This document shows positions 52,981 to 63,425 of a DNA stretch of 64,000 nt, one piece after another. This DNA is from Micrasema longulum. Taxonomy: Eukaryota > Arthropoda > Insecta > Trichoptera > Brachycentridae. The stretch spans positions 186,001-250,000 of the forward strand of contig JAGVSM010000212.1 of NCBI GenBank assembly GCA_022494885.1. The letters run 5' to 3'. The stretch's first letter is position 1; each line of letters starts with the position of its first letter. Made by a program: the position numbers and the translations under genes. The notes beneath the pieces were generated by a model, which worked only from the letters and a program-made list of their open reading frames with translations, did not search any database and was not told the DNA's origin.

Positions 52981-53729
52981 AAAAATCTATACTTTACAAT
53001 GAAGAGAGGAGAGGGGATGGGAAGGAAGGGAGAAAGAAACAACTCATCCAAGGATTCTAATAATATTTCAAATACATAATACTGACGCATTAAAAAAACT
53101 ATTTTATCGTGCTACTTTTTAATAAGAAATAAATTCTGAATGTGTTAAATATTTTAAGGTATAACTTGCATAATAATTCATGAATAATGCATAATATATT
53201 AAAAAGAATTCAGATTAGTTGAGTATAACATCATATTTTTATAATTACTATAATTAAAATTAATCCGTTCTCGAATACACAGACATTCGTAAGAATAATT
53301 ATTGTGTAGGTACTCTCCATTTCGCGTGATTTCATATTATTTCAAACAATAATGCACAATAACAGGAAATTAATTCAAATTAGCAACAGTATGCATCACA
53401 AATTGCATAGCGATGCTAAAAATGAAGTAAATCATGATTTGAATGACAAGCATAATCGTCCTGTCACTTTGAAGATGACCTGTAAGGCACAAAGTCATTG
53501 TTGACTACTCAAGTACACTGCGACAGGTATACGGATCTTTTATATTGATGTTTATTGAAGACAATAGAAGACCTATGAGGGACCTCTATTGGAGTACGAA
53601 TGTCAAGTATAGTTTACTGGAAAAGGTCCAAAGATGTGCTTCGAAAATCCCAAAATTACTCGAAAAGCTGCCGTACTACGGTATATTAAAAAAAACTTGA
53701 ATTTGTTGGAATAGAAACGGAAACCTTTT
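52981..53729. other. AT-rich DNA; possible decayed Penelope-like end
   Basis: CACTTTGAAGATGACCTGTA then AGGCACAAAGTC at about 53465 resembles a worn CTGAAGATG..GAAA motif, too weak to call. Otherwise nothing recognised. Confidence 0.3.
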
Positions 53730-53885
53730 TTCAGAAGGGAGATGGAAGTCTAGGCAATTACAGGGCTGATGACCTTTTATTGGCTGGTTTAAGTATCAAT
53801 TTTACACACCGTGCAACATTCACCATTTCGCCTATGTTTGAACATCCACATTTCCTCAAATTTTCCATCTGAGAGCTCTCGCCTT
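53730..53885 (+). repeat. TIR-D fragment
   Basis: GGAAGTCTAGGCAATTACAG, GGCTGATGACCTTTTATTGG and CATCCACATTTCCTCAAATT. Confidence 0.7.
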
Positions 53886-53978
53886 TCAAACAGAACCCGG
53901 GCTCTTTATAGACCTGGGCCGCGATTATGAACAGCTTTGTATAAACTAATATTGACAATTATGTACGAAAGTAGATAC

Positions 53979-54340
53979 ACAGAGTGTTCTTTAAACCCTG
54001 TCACATCCGAAACTACGATGATCAGTATAGGCAAGAAGACATAATAGCTCATTTTAAAAAATATTTAGAACAAAGATTTTTTTAAAAATAAAATATATAA
54101 AAAACAAATGGTTGCTTACTTCTGCAGGGGAGAAGTGAGGGGAGCGCGGCGCAGTGTCAGACTTCCCCCTTCCCCTCCTCGTTTCACCCCTGCAGAAGTA
54201 AGCAACCATTTGCTTTTTTTTATGTTTTATTTTTTTAAATTTTATTCGTTCTAAAAAAATATTTATATGTGCCAATATGTCTTCTTGCTCATACTTATCA
54301 TCGTGGTTTCGGATGTGACAGGGTTTAAAGAACACCCTGT
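53979..54340. mobile_element. Palindromic foldback element, GC-rich loop
   Basis: ACAGAGTGTTCTTTAAACCC, TGTCACATCCGAAACTACGA and TGATCAGTATAGGCAAGAAG at the left recur inverted at the right, ending GGGTTTAAAGAACACCCTGT. Inside, CAAATGGTTGCTTACTTCTG then CAGGGG / CCCCTGCAG.. forms a second inner palindrome. The centre AGGGGAGCGCGGCGCAGTGT is GC-rich. Total 362 bp, almost all self-complementary. A half copy is at 15.0-15.17 kb. Non-coding. Confidence 0.9.
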
Positions 54341-54344
54341 ATTT

Positions 54345-54605
54345 GTATGAAAATTCAAAGTATCTTCGTCGGTAACCGGTAATTAAACGTTTTTAGAAAA
54401 AAAAGCAAACATATTATGTTTTAAACTTATAAAATAAGAAAACAAACACTGATTTGAATGCACTGAATATTGTTCAGCGGACTCAAATCAGTGTTTGATT
54501 TCTATAAGTTTAAATATGGAGTTCTACAAAATAAACACCAAATGAATCAATTCATTATGTTTTCCATACAGAAAACTTAATTTTACTTAACATTTTACAA
54601 CAAAG
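54345..54605 (-). repeat. rep-E pieces around a small foldback
   Basis: rep-E (ATGAAAATTCAAAGTATCTT then CGTCGGTAACCGG) is interrupted at about 54420-54513 by an inverted repeat. Its arms contain AACTTATA and CAAACACTGATTTGA. rep-E resumes with CATACAGAAAACTTAATTTT. Confidence 0.65.
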
Positions 54606-54609
54606 ATGA

Positions 54610-54975
54610 AGAACATTTAAGTGAAAGTAATATAGAAGTCTAGGCATCTACAGGGCTTATGACCTGTCAATGGCTGGTTTAAGTGGCCACTTTACACACT
54701 GTGTAACATTCACCATTATGCCTATATTTGAACATCTATATTCCTTCAATTCTTTCATCTGTTGATGTTTGTGAAGTTAAAGAGCTGAAACCTTTATTTA
54801 TGCGGGTGAGATTCATCTAATTGAATTATTTCACCTACATACTAGGCAACGCCTGAAAATATTATTTTTTCAATTTCTATACCTCTTCATGGACCAGGTA
54901 ATTTATCAACAATATTTTGAGTTTGAGTTAAATCCGGACCTTGTCTACAAAAATTTAGACAAACTCAAAATATTG
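54610..54975 (+). mobile_element. TIR-D copy
   Basis: AGAAGTCTAGGCATCTACAG, GACCTGTCAATGGCTGGTTT, CATTCACCATTATGCC, GAGCTGAAACCTTTATTTAT and ACTAGGCAACGCCTGAAAAT in order. Inverted ends CAACAATATTTTGAGTTTG / CAAACTCAAAATATTGTTTA. Confidence 0.8.
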
Positions 54976-55400
54976 TTTAATTTTACTTTGTAGATAAAAC
55001 TGAAATTTGATATTGAAATTAAATTTAATATTTATATATAAAAATTTAATATTCATATGAAATTATTTTTTTAACATGTTCATTCACAGGCTACCGACCG
55101 AAATACTTCAAATTCTCATACAAATGTACTAATTTACGAACAGAATTTGATTTTACTTAATAAACAATTGTAGAGAACTCTGTTAACTTCAATTTTATCT
55201 ACAAAGTAAAATTAAGTTTTCTGTATGAAAATCAGAATATGCATTCATTTTTTTCTTCTAAACATGTTCAATTACCGGTTACCGACGAAGACACTTTGAA
55301 TTTTCATACAAATGTACACAGTTTCTTACATAATATATCGATATTATTTTATCCCGCTTCAGTATATTCCGATAAAGATAGCCGTTCAAAATCGCGGCCC
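54976..55400 (+). repeat. rep-E, two units in a row
   Basis: Unit one: CAGGCTACCGACCGAAATAC to GAGAACTCTGTTAACTTC. Unit two: GTTCAATTACCGGTTACCGA to CATACAAATGTACA. Separated by AAAGTAAAATTAAGTTTTCT. Same order, inverted, at 58.0-58.35 kb. Confidence 0.75.
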
Positions 55401-56955
55401 TGGACAACGGCATTATTGTCGCAGCAACGTCGTAGGACATCAGATCGCAAAATTTAGGGACAACAAAATGAAGGTTTCGCTGTTCGTGTTTGCCACTGTA
55501 TCTCGAAACAGCAGATATTTACATCAGTCTAAAACATACTTATTATTTCATCATGGAAAACCGATTAAGATTTTTTTACTGTGCTTCCAATAAAATTGTA
55601 TAAAACAAACATGTAAAAAATAACAAATAAAATAAAACCTATTCTTAAGTCGAATCACGTTTCGATCAGTTTTTATCCAAGGTTGTTCCTAGAGGTATAC
55701 TGAAAATATACTAGAACATATTTCTGCATTTTACTATAGTAAGAATGATGCGTGTCCCATACACAAGGTCTTATAATTCTACTAATATCCTACTTCTTGT
55801 ACATAGAACATATAATATTATGTTTCTATAAAACAAATCGATCATTTAAAGTGAAGTAGCCGATTAAACGAATTATTAATAACATTAGTATGTGTTAAGT
55901 AAATAACAGCATTTATCGATACTATTCCTAGCCGATTATCTTTCGTTCCCATCCTTCCTTTGGGTACCTACCTAACATCAAGATAGAAGATATTCAAAAT
56001 GAGAAGATTCGGATTTAGAACAAAAACAAAACAACATTTTTGTCTTGACATAAAATATTTACAAAGAGATAATTTAAATTCACAGAGACTCGAGTTAAAA
56101 GTTTCGATATTTTTATATTTTATTAACATAAACGGCAAATCTGCCTTATACAAACATTTATAATATTAACATATTTGGCTTAATATGTTTTTATTTTTTT
56201 TAAAACATGAATTTCCTTATACCCAAGATTTATAAAAAAAATTAAACCGAAAATTATACAAGATTTATATTTAAAAAATTAACCTAAAAAGTATACAGCA
56301 TATTCAGAAGAAAGTTTAAATAATAAAACATTCTACAGTAAAACAACAAGAAAATCATAATTACTGTTTCACACAGCTAGGCAAAGTGAACAAAAAACTG
56401 CATATATATATATGTAATATATATATATTATGAAATGCATGAATAAATAAATATAATTACCATTCACCATCTTTGAAAAAGTTCGCAAGGTTTGTTCTAT
56501 AGGAACAATACCCTACACTAAATATATCAGATACGTGGGAATAACTATTGCCGAGTTCATAAAGTCTATTTAATAGGGCATTACAAGTATACACTGTCCG
56601 TGAATTGTATGATATGAGAGGTACATTCGTTTCCTAGTCTGTGTATACGCGGTATGAACGGCCATCTTCATCGGTATATACTCAGACGGTGTTAATGAGA
56701 TATATTTAGTATTTTTTTTGATTGATTTTGTAGGCACTAAAGTTTAAAGAAAAATCATGTTTACTTTTTGTGATTTCGTTAAAGTTGGAGAGATTAAATC
56801 AAAATTGTCTCATTCATGGGCTCTCTCGCCTGCCTATCGAGTCGAAAACACTAGTCTATAGTTCTTGCATATTGCACACACAGAACCGTATAATTAATCC
56901 ATCCGAATACAGAAAATTCAAAAAGCAGTATTGAATTATCTTATCGGAACGTATC
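55401..56955. other. AT-rich DNA, nothing recognised
   Basis: Includes a (TA)n tract at about 56403-56432. Plus frames near 55312-55593 are spill-over from rep-E. No gene seen. Confidence 0.45.
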
Positions 56956-57280
56956 AATAATACTGACATCTCTCTTCGATGCGACAATCACTTCCGATAT
57001 GCAAGTCAAATACTTCCTGTTTCAAACCGGAACATAAAGATCGTCGTTGTGATACTGTCTGACTCGCATGCATTGCAAATATTGTATTCTCTAGAGCAGG
57101 CAAAGGCAGCCATTTTGAAGTCCGGGCCTGAATGCCGATTTTCCTTCGAGTTCCGGGCCGGAATATCAAAATAATCATTCACATACACAAAACGTGTACA
57201 CAAAGTCGCCCCTGAGCGGCGTCTACAGCTATCATTCAACAAAATTATAGTAATTTTTACTGTGTGTATCATGTTTACAT
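56956..57280 (-). other. Unassigned; two overlapping short frames
   Basis: Frames of 74 and 88 codons on minus overlap in a patch of higher GC (GTCCGGGCCTGAATGCC, GAGTTCCGGGCCGGAATATC is a direct/inverted CCGG-rich pair). No family was recognised. It could be a worn exon or element. Confidence 0.25.
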
Positions 57281-57374
57281 TTTTATTTACGATTTAGAAA
57301 TTAAACGTCAAAATTATCGCTATTTTTTGCATATCAAACAATAGGAAAAAATCACATTAAAAAAATAATCAAGT

Positions 57375-57890
57375 ATTATAGGTCAATAAAATACTGTAGA
57401 GTAAAAAAAAAAGCTTTTTTGCTACTTATTGGTAGCATAAAAAATTAATTTTAAATTTGTAATTTTGAATTCCCTCAAAAACGGTCAATGCATTGGCCGC
57501 GCCCCTAAAGCTCGGGTTTCCTAGGACAGCGGTGCCCGTATTTTAACGGCCGTAGTGAACATTAATGCGGTTGACAGCCGTCGTAACGGTGACTAGAGAG
57601 TGGTTTCCCATAAAAATGGAGTTGATAACACCGTTAAAAAATAAAACCACTCTTTAGTCACCACTACGACGGCTGTCCACCGCATCACCGTTCACTACGG
57701 CCGTTAAGATACGGGCACCGCTGTCCTAGGAAACCCTAGCTTTACACGTCACGAATCAACTTTGTTCCTAACCGTTCAAATTTTTAAAGAACATCGTCAC
57801 GAATCTTGACGTCACAACATGTCGCGTTTTTCTAGTGAAAACGTTTCTCCACAATATCCATATTGATTTTGAAAAAAACAATTAATTATT
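57375..57890 (+). repeat. rep-H copy 3, interrupted by a foldback MITE
   Basis: AATTCCCTCAAAAACGGTCA then ATGCATTGGCCGCGCCCCTA before, and ACACGTCACGAATCAAC, CGTCACGAATCTTGACGTCA and CCACAATATCCATATTGATT after the insertion. Confidence 0.8.
57508..57742. mobile_element. Foldback MITE copy 2 with TA duplication
   Basis: Starts AAGCTCGGGTTTCCTAGGAC and ends TCCTAGGAAACCCTAGCTT. TA flanks it on both sides (57506-57507 and 57743-57744). The rep-H copies at 11.77 and 24.60 kb show the sequence without the element. Same 235 bp length as copy 1. TA duplication fits a Tc1/mariner-mobilised MITE. Confidence 0.9.
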
Positions 57891-58009
57891 TTTAATCTAA
57901 TCATATATTTTTATCGATATTTGTAGTATTTGATGTTTCTCGATTGTCAGAGAATAAGGCGTAGATAACAGAGTAATCTTTGACTGTCTATAAAGAAAAA
58001 CCGATATTT

Positions 58010-58400
58010 GTGTACGAAAATTAATATATTGGCAAGAACATTTAAAGTATCTTCGTCGGTAACCTATAATTGAACATGTTTTAAGAAAAAAATGTATGCA
58101 TATTCTGATTTTCATACAAAAAACTTAATTTTACTTTGTAGATAAAATTGAAGTTAACAGAGCTCTCTACAATTGTTTATCAAGTAAAATCAAATTCTGT
58201 TCGTGAATTAGTACATTTGTATGAGAATTTGAAGTATTTCGGTCGGTAGCCTGTAAATGAACATGTTAAAAAAATAATTTGATATGAATATTAAATTTTT
58301 CATACAGAAAGCTTAATTTAACTTTGTAGATAATATTAAAGATAAATGTTAACCTTTCATTGTAATACGTATTTTTTATCCGCCTGGGCACAAAGTATTA
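58010..58400 (-). repeat. rep-E, two units, minus
   Basis: TTAAAGTATCTTCGTCGGTA, AACTTAATTTTACTTTGTAG, CAGAGCTCTCTACAATTG and TTTGAAGTATTTCGGTCGGT: the inverse of 55.0-55.3 kb. Confidence 0.75.
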
Positions 58401-58734
58401 TCCATAACAAATATTTTTAAATCTGGCGTTTAAATTTTTCACGAAGAAAAAGTTTTTTGCTAATATTTTTTAAAACAGCTATTACTCAAAGCAATTGTTT
58501 AATTTTGTAAGAAATCCACAAAAAGTCACTTAGAAACTCGCACGTAACAAGAGCTGGCGAGGTCATGATTGTTAGTTTTTTTAATTTTTTAGTTAAAGTC
58601 AAAATCAAGGCCGAAAATCATTCATCATTTAATTTACATACAATTTATCTGATGCTTTTTTCCGTGTCCGGGCGCAAAGAAGAATACCGTGAACCACAAA
58701 ATTTAAAAATTGTTATTTTGAAATTGAGTCAACA
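58401..58734. other. Unassigned intergenic DNA
   Basis: No gene recognised; the plus frame from 58565 runs into TIR-D. Confidence 0.4.
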
Positions 58735-59225
58735 AATTACAACAGAGACAGAGAACATTAATTTTGGAAAAGGAAATATAGAAGTCTATATATTTACCAG
58801 GATTATTTTAAATCCGCATGACCTGTCATTGGCGGGTATAAGTGACCACTTTACACACCGAGTAACATTTATTATATCATTCTACCTATGTTTGAAAATC
58901 CGCACTTCTTCAATTCGTCCATCTGTTTATTTTAATAAAGTGTAAAAGAGATGAAACCTCTATTTTTGAAAAGAGATTCAGGTGATTGAATGAATTGCGG
59001 CCTCCGTGGTGTAGTGGTCAAGACGCTTGACTCACGCATGGAAGGTTCCGGGTTCGATTCCCGGTGAGAACACAATTTTTTTATTTTTTTAAATGTGATT
59101 TTTCTCAAGCCTGGGTGTTCCGTGATATAATTCACCACTGTAATTGGGCTTCCTGGCCTGGTGTGGCGCAAAAAAAAAACAAAATTTTCCAATTTTTATA
59201 CTTCTTCTTGAGCCAGTTATAAACT
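58735..59225 (+). mobile_element. TIR-D copy split by SINE-3
   Basis: ATTACAACAGAGACAGAGAA, GACCTGTCATTGGCGGGTAT and GAGATGAAACCTCTA before the SINE; AATTTTCCAATTTTTATACT after it. Confidence 0.7.
58997..59180 (+). repeat. SINE-3 copy
   Basis: Head GCGGCCTCCGTGGTGTAGTG, CTTGACTCACGCATGGAAGG, B box GGGTTCGATTCCCGG. Body CTGGGTGTTCCGTGATATAA then CTGTAATTGGGCTTCCTGGC. Ends in an A10 run. The first and last head segments do not pair as an acceptor stem, so this is a SINE and not a tRNA gene. It is inserted in TIR-D. Confidence 0.85.
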
Positions 59226-59254
59226 AAACAGTTATAAATTAAACATTACAATAT

Positions 59255-59990
59255 TTTTTTATTTTTTTTTTATTTTTAAAATCATACAAAAAACTTTTTT
59301 TTACTCCCAGGAGTTACAGCAAACTCATTTTGGGACAGAAAAATATTTACATAGGTATGTTAACAACAATAATATAGCAACAAATAGTAATAAAGTAACA
59401 AGTAATAATATGTACATAAAAACTGAAATAAGATAGCAAGCAAATATGTGATACAAATCATACATCCGCTTGCCATCCTTTAAACAATCCATAATAAAAA
59501 TTAAAAATAAAATTGTTATATTTACATATTGCAAGAAAGAAATATTTAAGGGAAAAAAATAACTTCACCCTCCACGTACCTCCTCAAGTAGTAATTTGTA
59601 TAATGAATACAGTTATTTATTGACGTTCTATAGGACTCCGGTAGCCTGTTGTACTCGCTACAAGCAAGGTATAGCAGAGACCTTAGACCATACCTTGTCG
59701 TGCGTGATCCAGGAACGTGAATATTTTGACGCTGTCGCGTATTATACTGATGGACGTCACGATTAAAGGTATAGCCAATATTAGTCAGAGAGTCTTTATT
59801 CACACCTTGAAGCACCGTTTTTGTAATCTCATAATACGGTATGACCAAAAATGGGAGAATGTCAGTAAGTTTGTAAATGTCTTTGACATGCGTTTCCATT
59901 GGTATACCGTATATGTTTCTTATAGCTCTATTCTGTATTACTTGTATTTCTGATACACACTTTGAGGTGGAGAACGTTTTGGAGAAGAAA
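59255..59990 (-). pseudogene. CR1-like retrotransposon tail
   Basis: On minus from about 59965: KCVSEIQVIQNRAIRNIYGI, PMETHVKDIYKLTDILPF, REVHQ-like then HQYNTRQRQNIHVPGSRTTR and YNRLPESYRTSINNC, then stop at 59546. This matches the 'L..IQNRA.R.I......T...L....L.......Y.TR.......P..RT..G.....Y.....N.LP' end of CR1-type ORF2. The frame is open for about 140 codons. The UTR ends in A-rich DNA toward 59255. Confidence 0.85.
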
Positions 59991-60650
59991 GTTCATGCTA
60001 CATCGGGCATTAAAATGTTCTAAAATTCAAGAATGTAAGGAAAACAAGAAATAACGACTCTTAGGAACATCTTTTTATATAATAATGCAATTTGCGGAAA
60101 CAATTTATTATAACTTCAAAAAAAAAAAAAAACTATGAAATCACCATTTGAACTTTACACTTTTTCAGAATACGTGCAACTGACTTTTTGTTTTAAATTT
60201 TATTTTTTAAAAATTATCCTGGTGGCGACTTTTTAATATAAATTATTATAGCTAGTATGTGTACAATATAATAAACTAGCCGCCGAGTGACAAACATGTT
60301 TGAAATCAATTTTATACACCGATTATCGGTATGCAGCAGATCGTCTACATTGGGCATTGAAGGGTTAAGTTTTTTTAAGCAATAACATAATACCTAGAGA
60401 TCAATAAGCAAAAACTCAGTGTAGGGTATGACATATTTAAGTTTCATAATTTAGAAACAATTCAAATACTGTATTTTAACAGTTTTATTTTTTTATTTTC
60501 ATAAAGTTGATAAATTCTAAAAAGTGTCATATCTCAAAATATGACTTTTGCAAATAACTGCCTTTTGGTTATGACGACAGAATAGTAGGCCACGCGAGCA
60601 TTGAGTTAAAAATTTAAGCGCGGTTTCTCTAGTGATAAGAATTTTTTTGC
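59991..60650. other. AT-rich DNA, nothing recognised
   Basis: No open frame or shared repeat seen. Confidence 0.45.
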
Positions 60651-60653
60651 AAT

Positions 60654-61493
60654 TGTTCAATCACAAATAACTATCGACGTGCTAATAAGCGACGTGATAA
60701 AAATTTCTTACAATGGCTGTTTATCGTATTCGCGATCACAATGGAACATCTAGTATAGTTGGTTTTTTTTATATTCATAGTATAGTGTTAATTTTTTATA
60801 TTCATAGAATAGTGTTAATTTTTTATATATTTTTATTTTGATAATCTTGGTTTTTAATTTTTGTATAAAATTGAAAGATTTAATATGTCCATGTATTTGT
60901 AATTTTCTGAAACTGAACTGAAAGGGAGAAATTTCCTTAAGGCAATATGCCCGCCCTTATTTGTATATATATTGTATATGTATATAAAGTGTTAAATAAA
61001 TAAATAAATAAATCGTGAACACCTAATATTAAATATCAAAATATTTACGTTTCGCCACGTATAATCCTGCTGCCTAATCACATATTTGAATTTCACCGGT
61101 GTAAATATGGAAAATATTCCAAAACTGCTATTTTTATTTATTTATTATTTATCATGCTATTCATTTAGCCGGCGATTGGCAAGCCCAATGTCAAGAAAAG
61201 CAGACGCCATAGTCATTATAATTTAATTTTCACATTTTTTGCATAAGATACTTCTTACTATTTTTCAAATGCAATATATTGCATTATTTTTTATAGTAAA
61301 CGCCGATTTTTCGCCGATGAACTGTATTTTTTTACGAGAAAATCAAAAACAAACTGACTCGAGCGTTGACTTAGAGATTGCACACGCGTTGACTGAGATA
61401 ACTTAAGCTTGTTCATTTTCGTTCATTGTGATCGCTCAAATGCTTAGCGCGTTTTTAAGCACGTTGATAGTTATTTGTGATTGAACTACTGGA
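60654..61493 (+). mobile_element. TIR-F copy 3, interrupted
   Basis: Left TTCAATCACAAATAACTATC then GACGTGCTAATAAGCGACGT; right AGCACGTTGATAGTTATTTG then TGATTGAACTACTGG. Middle GCCGGCGATTGGCAAGCCC. Split at about 60757 (ATGGAACATC) and resuming at 61014 (CGTGAACACC). Copy 2 (GAACATCCGTGAACACC at 22787) gives the empty site. Confidence 0.85.
60758..61013 (+). mobile_element. Non-LTR 3' end inserted in TIR-F
   Basis: GAAATTTCCTTAAGGCAATA then TGCCCGCCCTTATTTGTATA ends in (AAAT)n. It is the same 3' end as 52.74-52.98 kb. No coding sequence remains. The flanks join cleanly to the empty site with at most 1-3 bp duplicated. Confidence 0.8.
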
Positions 61494-61724
61494 TAAACAC
61501 AAAACCTATGTCCAACATGTATGTAGAATTCAGTTGACAGACTTATCATAATTGACTGAATTTAACAACGGCAGCTTCCGGAAATTACTGATAAAGTATT
61601 GAGTTTACATTCAAGCCACAAAATGTGTTAAAAAGATTACCTCTTGGGTATCCCTTTATTTGTAGACGGATGAAGATTACAATAAATTCAATAGAACCAG
61701 AACTCTGAACGAGTGATATCGACT
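61494..61724. other. Unassigned intergenic DNA
   Basis: No feature recognised. Confidence 0.4.
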
Positions 61725-62265
61725 CGACAGCTGCTCTCAGTCCAAAATCCTGGCTAAAGAAATCGAGTGGAGATAAGAGATTTCTGCATTATCTGTATCT
61801 CAGGGAGTATGGATTTTACCCGTGGCTTTTACCGACTTACTTCTTACTAGGAATGCTGGGCTACAAATCATTTTTGGGGAGAGGGGATATTCATTTGAGC
61901 GTTCACTTTTTTCAACTCATTGGTGGTCGCATACATAATTTCGATATTCTGAATGCATTTAGGTTGTTCGACAAAGACAACACAGGTTGTTTTATCTACC
62001 ACGATTCAGAACCAACCTGCCAATGGTTATGCCGGTAGGTAGAGTAATCGTGTTATTCAATCGTATCGCCTCGGATGTCGATATATTTCATGACAGTGGG
62101 ATTTTTCTTAGGAGGCAATTTCCAAATTGTAATATATATGTCAATTTTACATAACATTTTTTTCACTTTTCTATTTAATAAATCTGATATGTATATTTTG
62201 TAATGTGTTAAGAATGAATTGGGTACTCTGTAATGTTCTCAATGTACCTTAAAACAAACAAATAA
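61725..62265 (+). pseudogene. Jockey-like retrotransposon tail
   Basis: Reads REYGFYPWLLPTYFLLGMLG, YKSFLGRGDIHLSVHFFQLI and GGRIHNFDILNAFRLF to a stop at 62036. It matches the 'FLLG.LGY.SL..RR.L.L..F...LL.G.ID...LL' end of Jockey/R1-like ORF2. The 3' UTR from 62040 is shared with 21.3-21.5 kb. Confidence 0.8.
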
Positions 62266-62274
62266 AATAAGTCT

Positions 62275-62400
62275 GCCTCATTTTGATATGGTTGGCGCGT
62301 TCGCATACCATTCTTGATGTCCTTGGTTCGATTCCTGACAGGGTGGACGTGAAATATTTAATTGTGATATATTTTATTTATTGGGTCCACGTGTAGTATT
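62275..62400 (+). repeat. SINE-1-like head
   Basis: GATATGGTTGGCGCGTTCGC, TTGGTTCGATTCCTGACAGG and GTGAAATATTTAATTG. Diverged. Confidence 0.6.
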
Positions 62401-62462
62401 TAGTGAACATGATAGAAATAAAATAAAAAGGAATCAATTCATTAGTGACGTAAACCTTGACA

Positions 62463-62530
62463 TAGAAGCTTGTTTGCTTTGAAACCGGTCGGTGAAAAAT
62501 AAAAATTAGTGGCTAAAAACAAAGTTGTTT
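62463..62530 (+). repeat. Short dispersed repeat, copy 2
   Basis: TAGAAGCTTGTTTGCTTTGA then AACCGGTCGGTGAAAAA and AAAAACAAAGTTG, as at 15.17 kb. Confidence 0.55.
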
Positions 62531-62559
62531 TATTCATTTTATTATGTGATATATTTATT

Positions 62560-62692
62560 TGTTTTGCACCGCAACAGGCCAGGGGGCCAATTACAGTGGT
62601 GAATTACAACACAGAACATTTATTCTCATCGGGAATCGAACTCGGAACCTTCCATGCGTGAGTGTCTTAGCCATTACGCCACGGAGGCCGCC
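62560..62692 (-). repeat. SINE-3 copy 2
   Basis: In reverse: GGCGGCCTCCGTGGCGTAAT, CTCACGCATGGAAGGTTCCG, AGTTCGATTCCCG and CACTGTAATTGGCCCCCTGG. Confidence 0.85.
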
Positions 62693-62860
62693 AAATATTG
62701 ATTTTAAAGGTTTTTTGAACTACAATATTTCATAGTTCCGGGACTAGCACCTGAAACGTAAAACTGATCGCCTTTCCTTCATGTGACGGATGATAAAAAA
62801 ATGCTGCATTCGTTTTACCGATGCAGTGCCCTATGCACCATTGGGGTCGGAAAGAGGAAA
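62693..62860 (+). repeat. SINE-1 body
   Basis: AATATTTCATAGTTCCGGGA, CTAGCACCTGAAACG, CCGATGCAGTGCCCTATGCA and CCATTGGGGTCGG. Lacks the head; SINE-3 abuts it. Confidence 0.75.
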
Positions 62861-62929
62861 TATGATGATTTCCATGCAACCCATTTCGTCCATTTTGACT
62901 TTATTTTCGTTATTTTGGGCATTTGTTCT

Positions 62930-63425
62930 TCCAACAATGTTATCTTCCCATCATAATAGAGGCCCAGGTATTCTGATGGGAAGTCAAAACTTATCTTTAA
63001 TTTTGTCTACAAAGTAAAATTAAGTTTTCTGTATAAAAAATAGAAAAAATAAAATGTTTAGATTTTTTTTCTAAACATGTTCAATTACCGGTGACCGACG
63101 AAGATACTTTGAATTTTCATATAAATATACACACTTTTGTACATAAGTATCGATGTTAGTTTATACCGTCTCGAGATATAACGATGAAGATAGCGTTCAT
63201 AATTGCGGCCCAGAGCCCCGCTTACAATGGGAAGTTAACATTTATGTTCAATTTTATCTACAAAATAAAATTAAGTATTTTGTATGAAAAGTAGAATATG
63301 CATCCTTTTTTTTCTTCTAAACATGTTCAAGCAAATATACTCATTTTCGTACACAAATATCGGTTTTTCTTTATAGACAATCGAAGATAACTCTGTTTAC
63401 TTCCCACTGTAATCGGGGCCATGGT
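62930..63425 (+). repeat. rep-E array
   Basis: Two to three units: AAAGTAAAATTAAGTTTTCT, GTTCAATTACCGGTGACCGA, CGAAGATACTTTGAATTTTC, then GAAGATAACTCTGTTTACTT and CCACTGTAATCGGGGCCATG. CCATTGTAATCGGGGCCC-like words mark unit boundaries (AGAGCCCCGCTTACAATGGG at about 63212 is inverted to this). Confidence 0.75.

Noticed and set aside
53465..53500. Fourth hammerhead-like motif
   Set aside because: TGAAGATG is present but the GAAA box reads CAAAG and the helix is weak.
58997..59072. tRNA gene
   Set aside because: A and B boxes are good, but the two ends do not pair as an acceptor stem and a SINE body with an A tail follows. The same holds for all the tRNA-like heads in the window.
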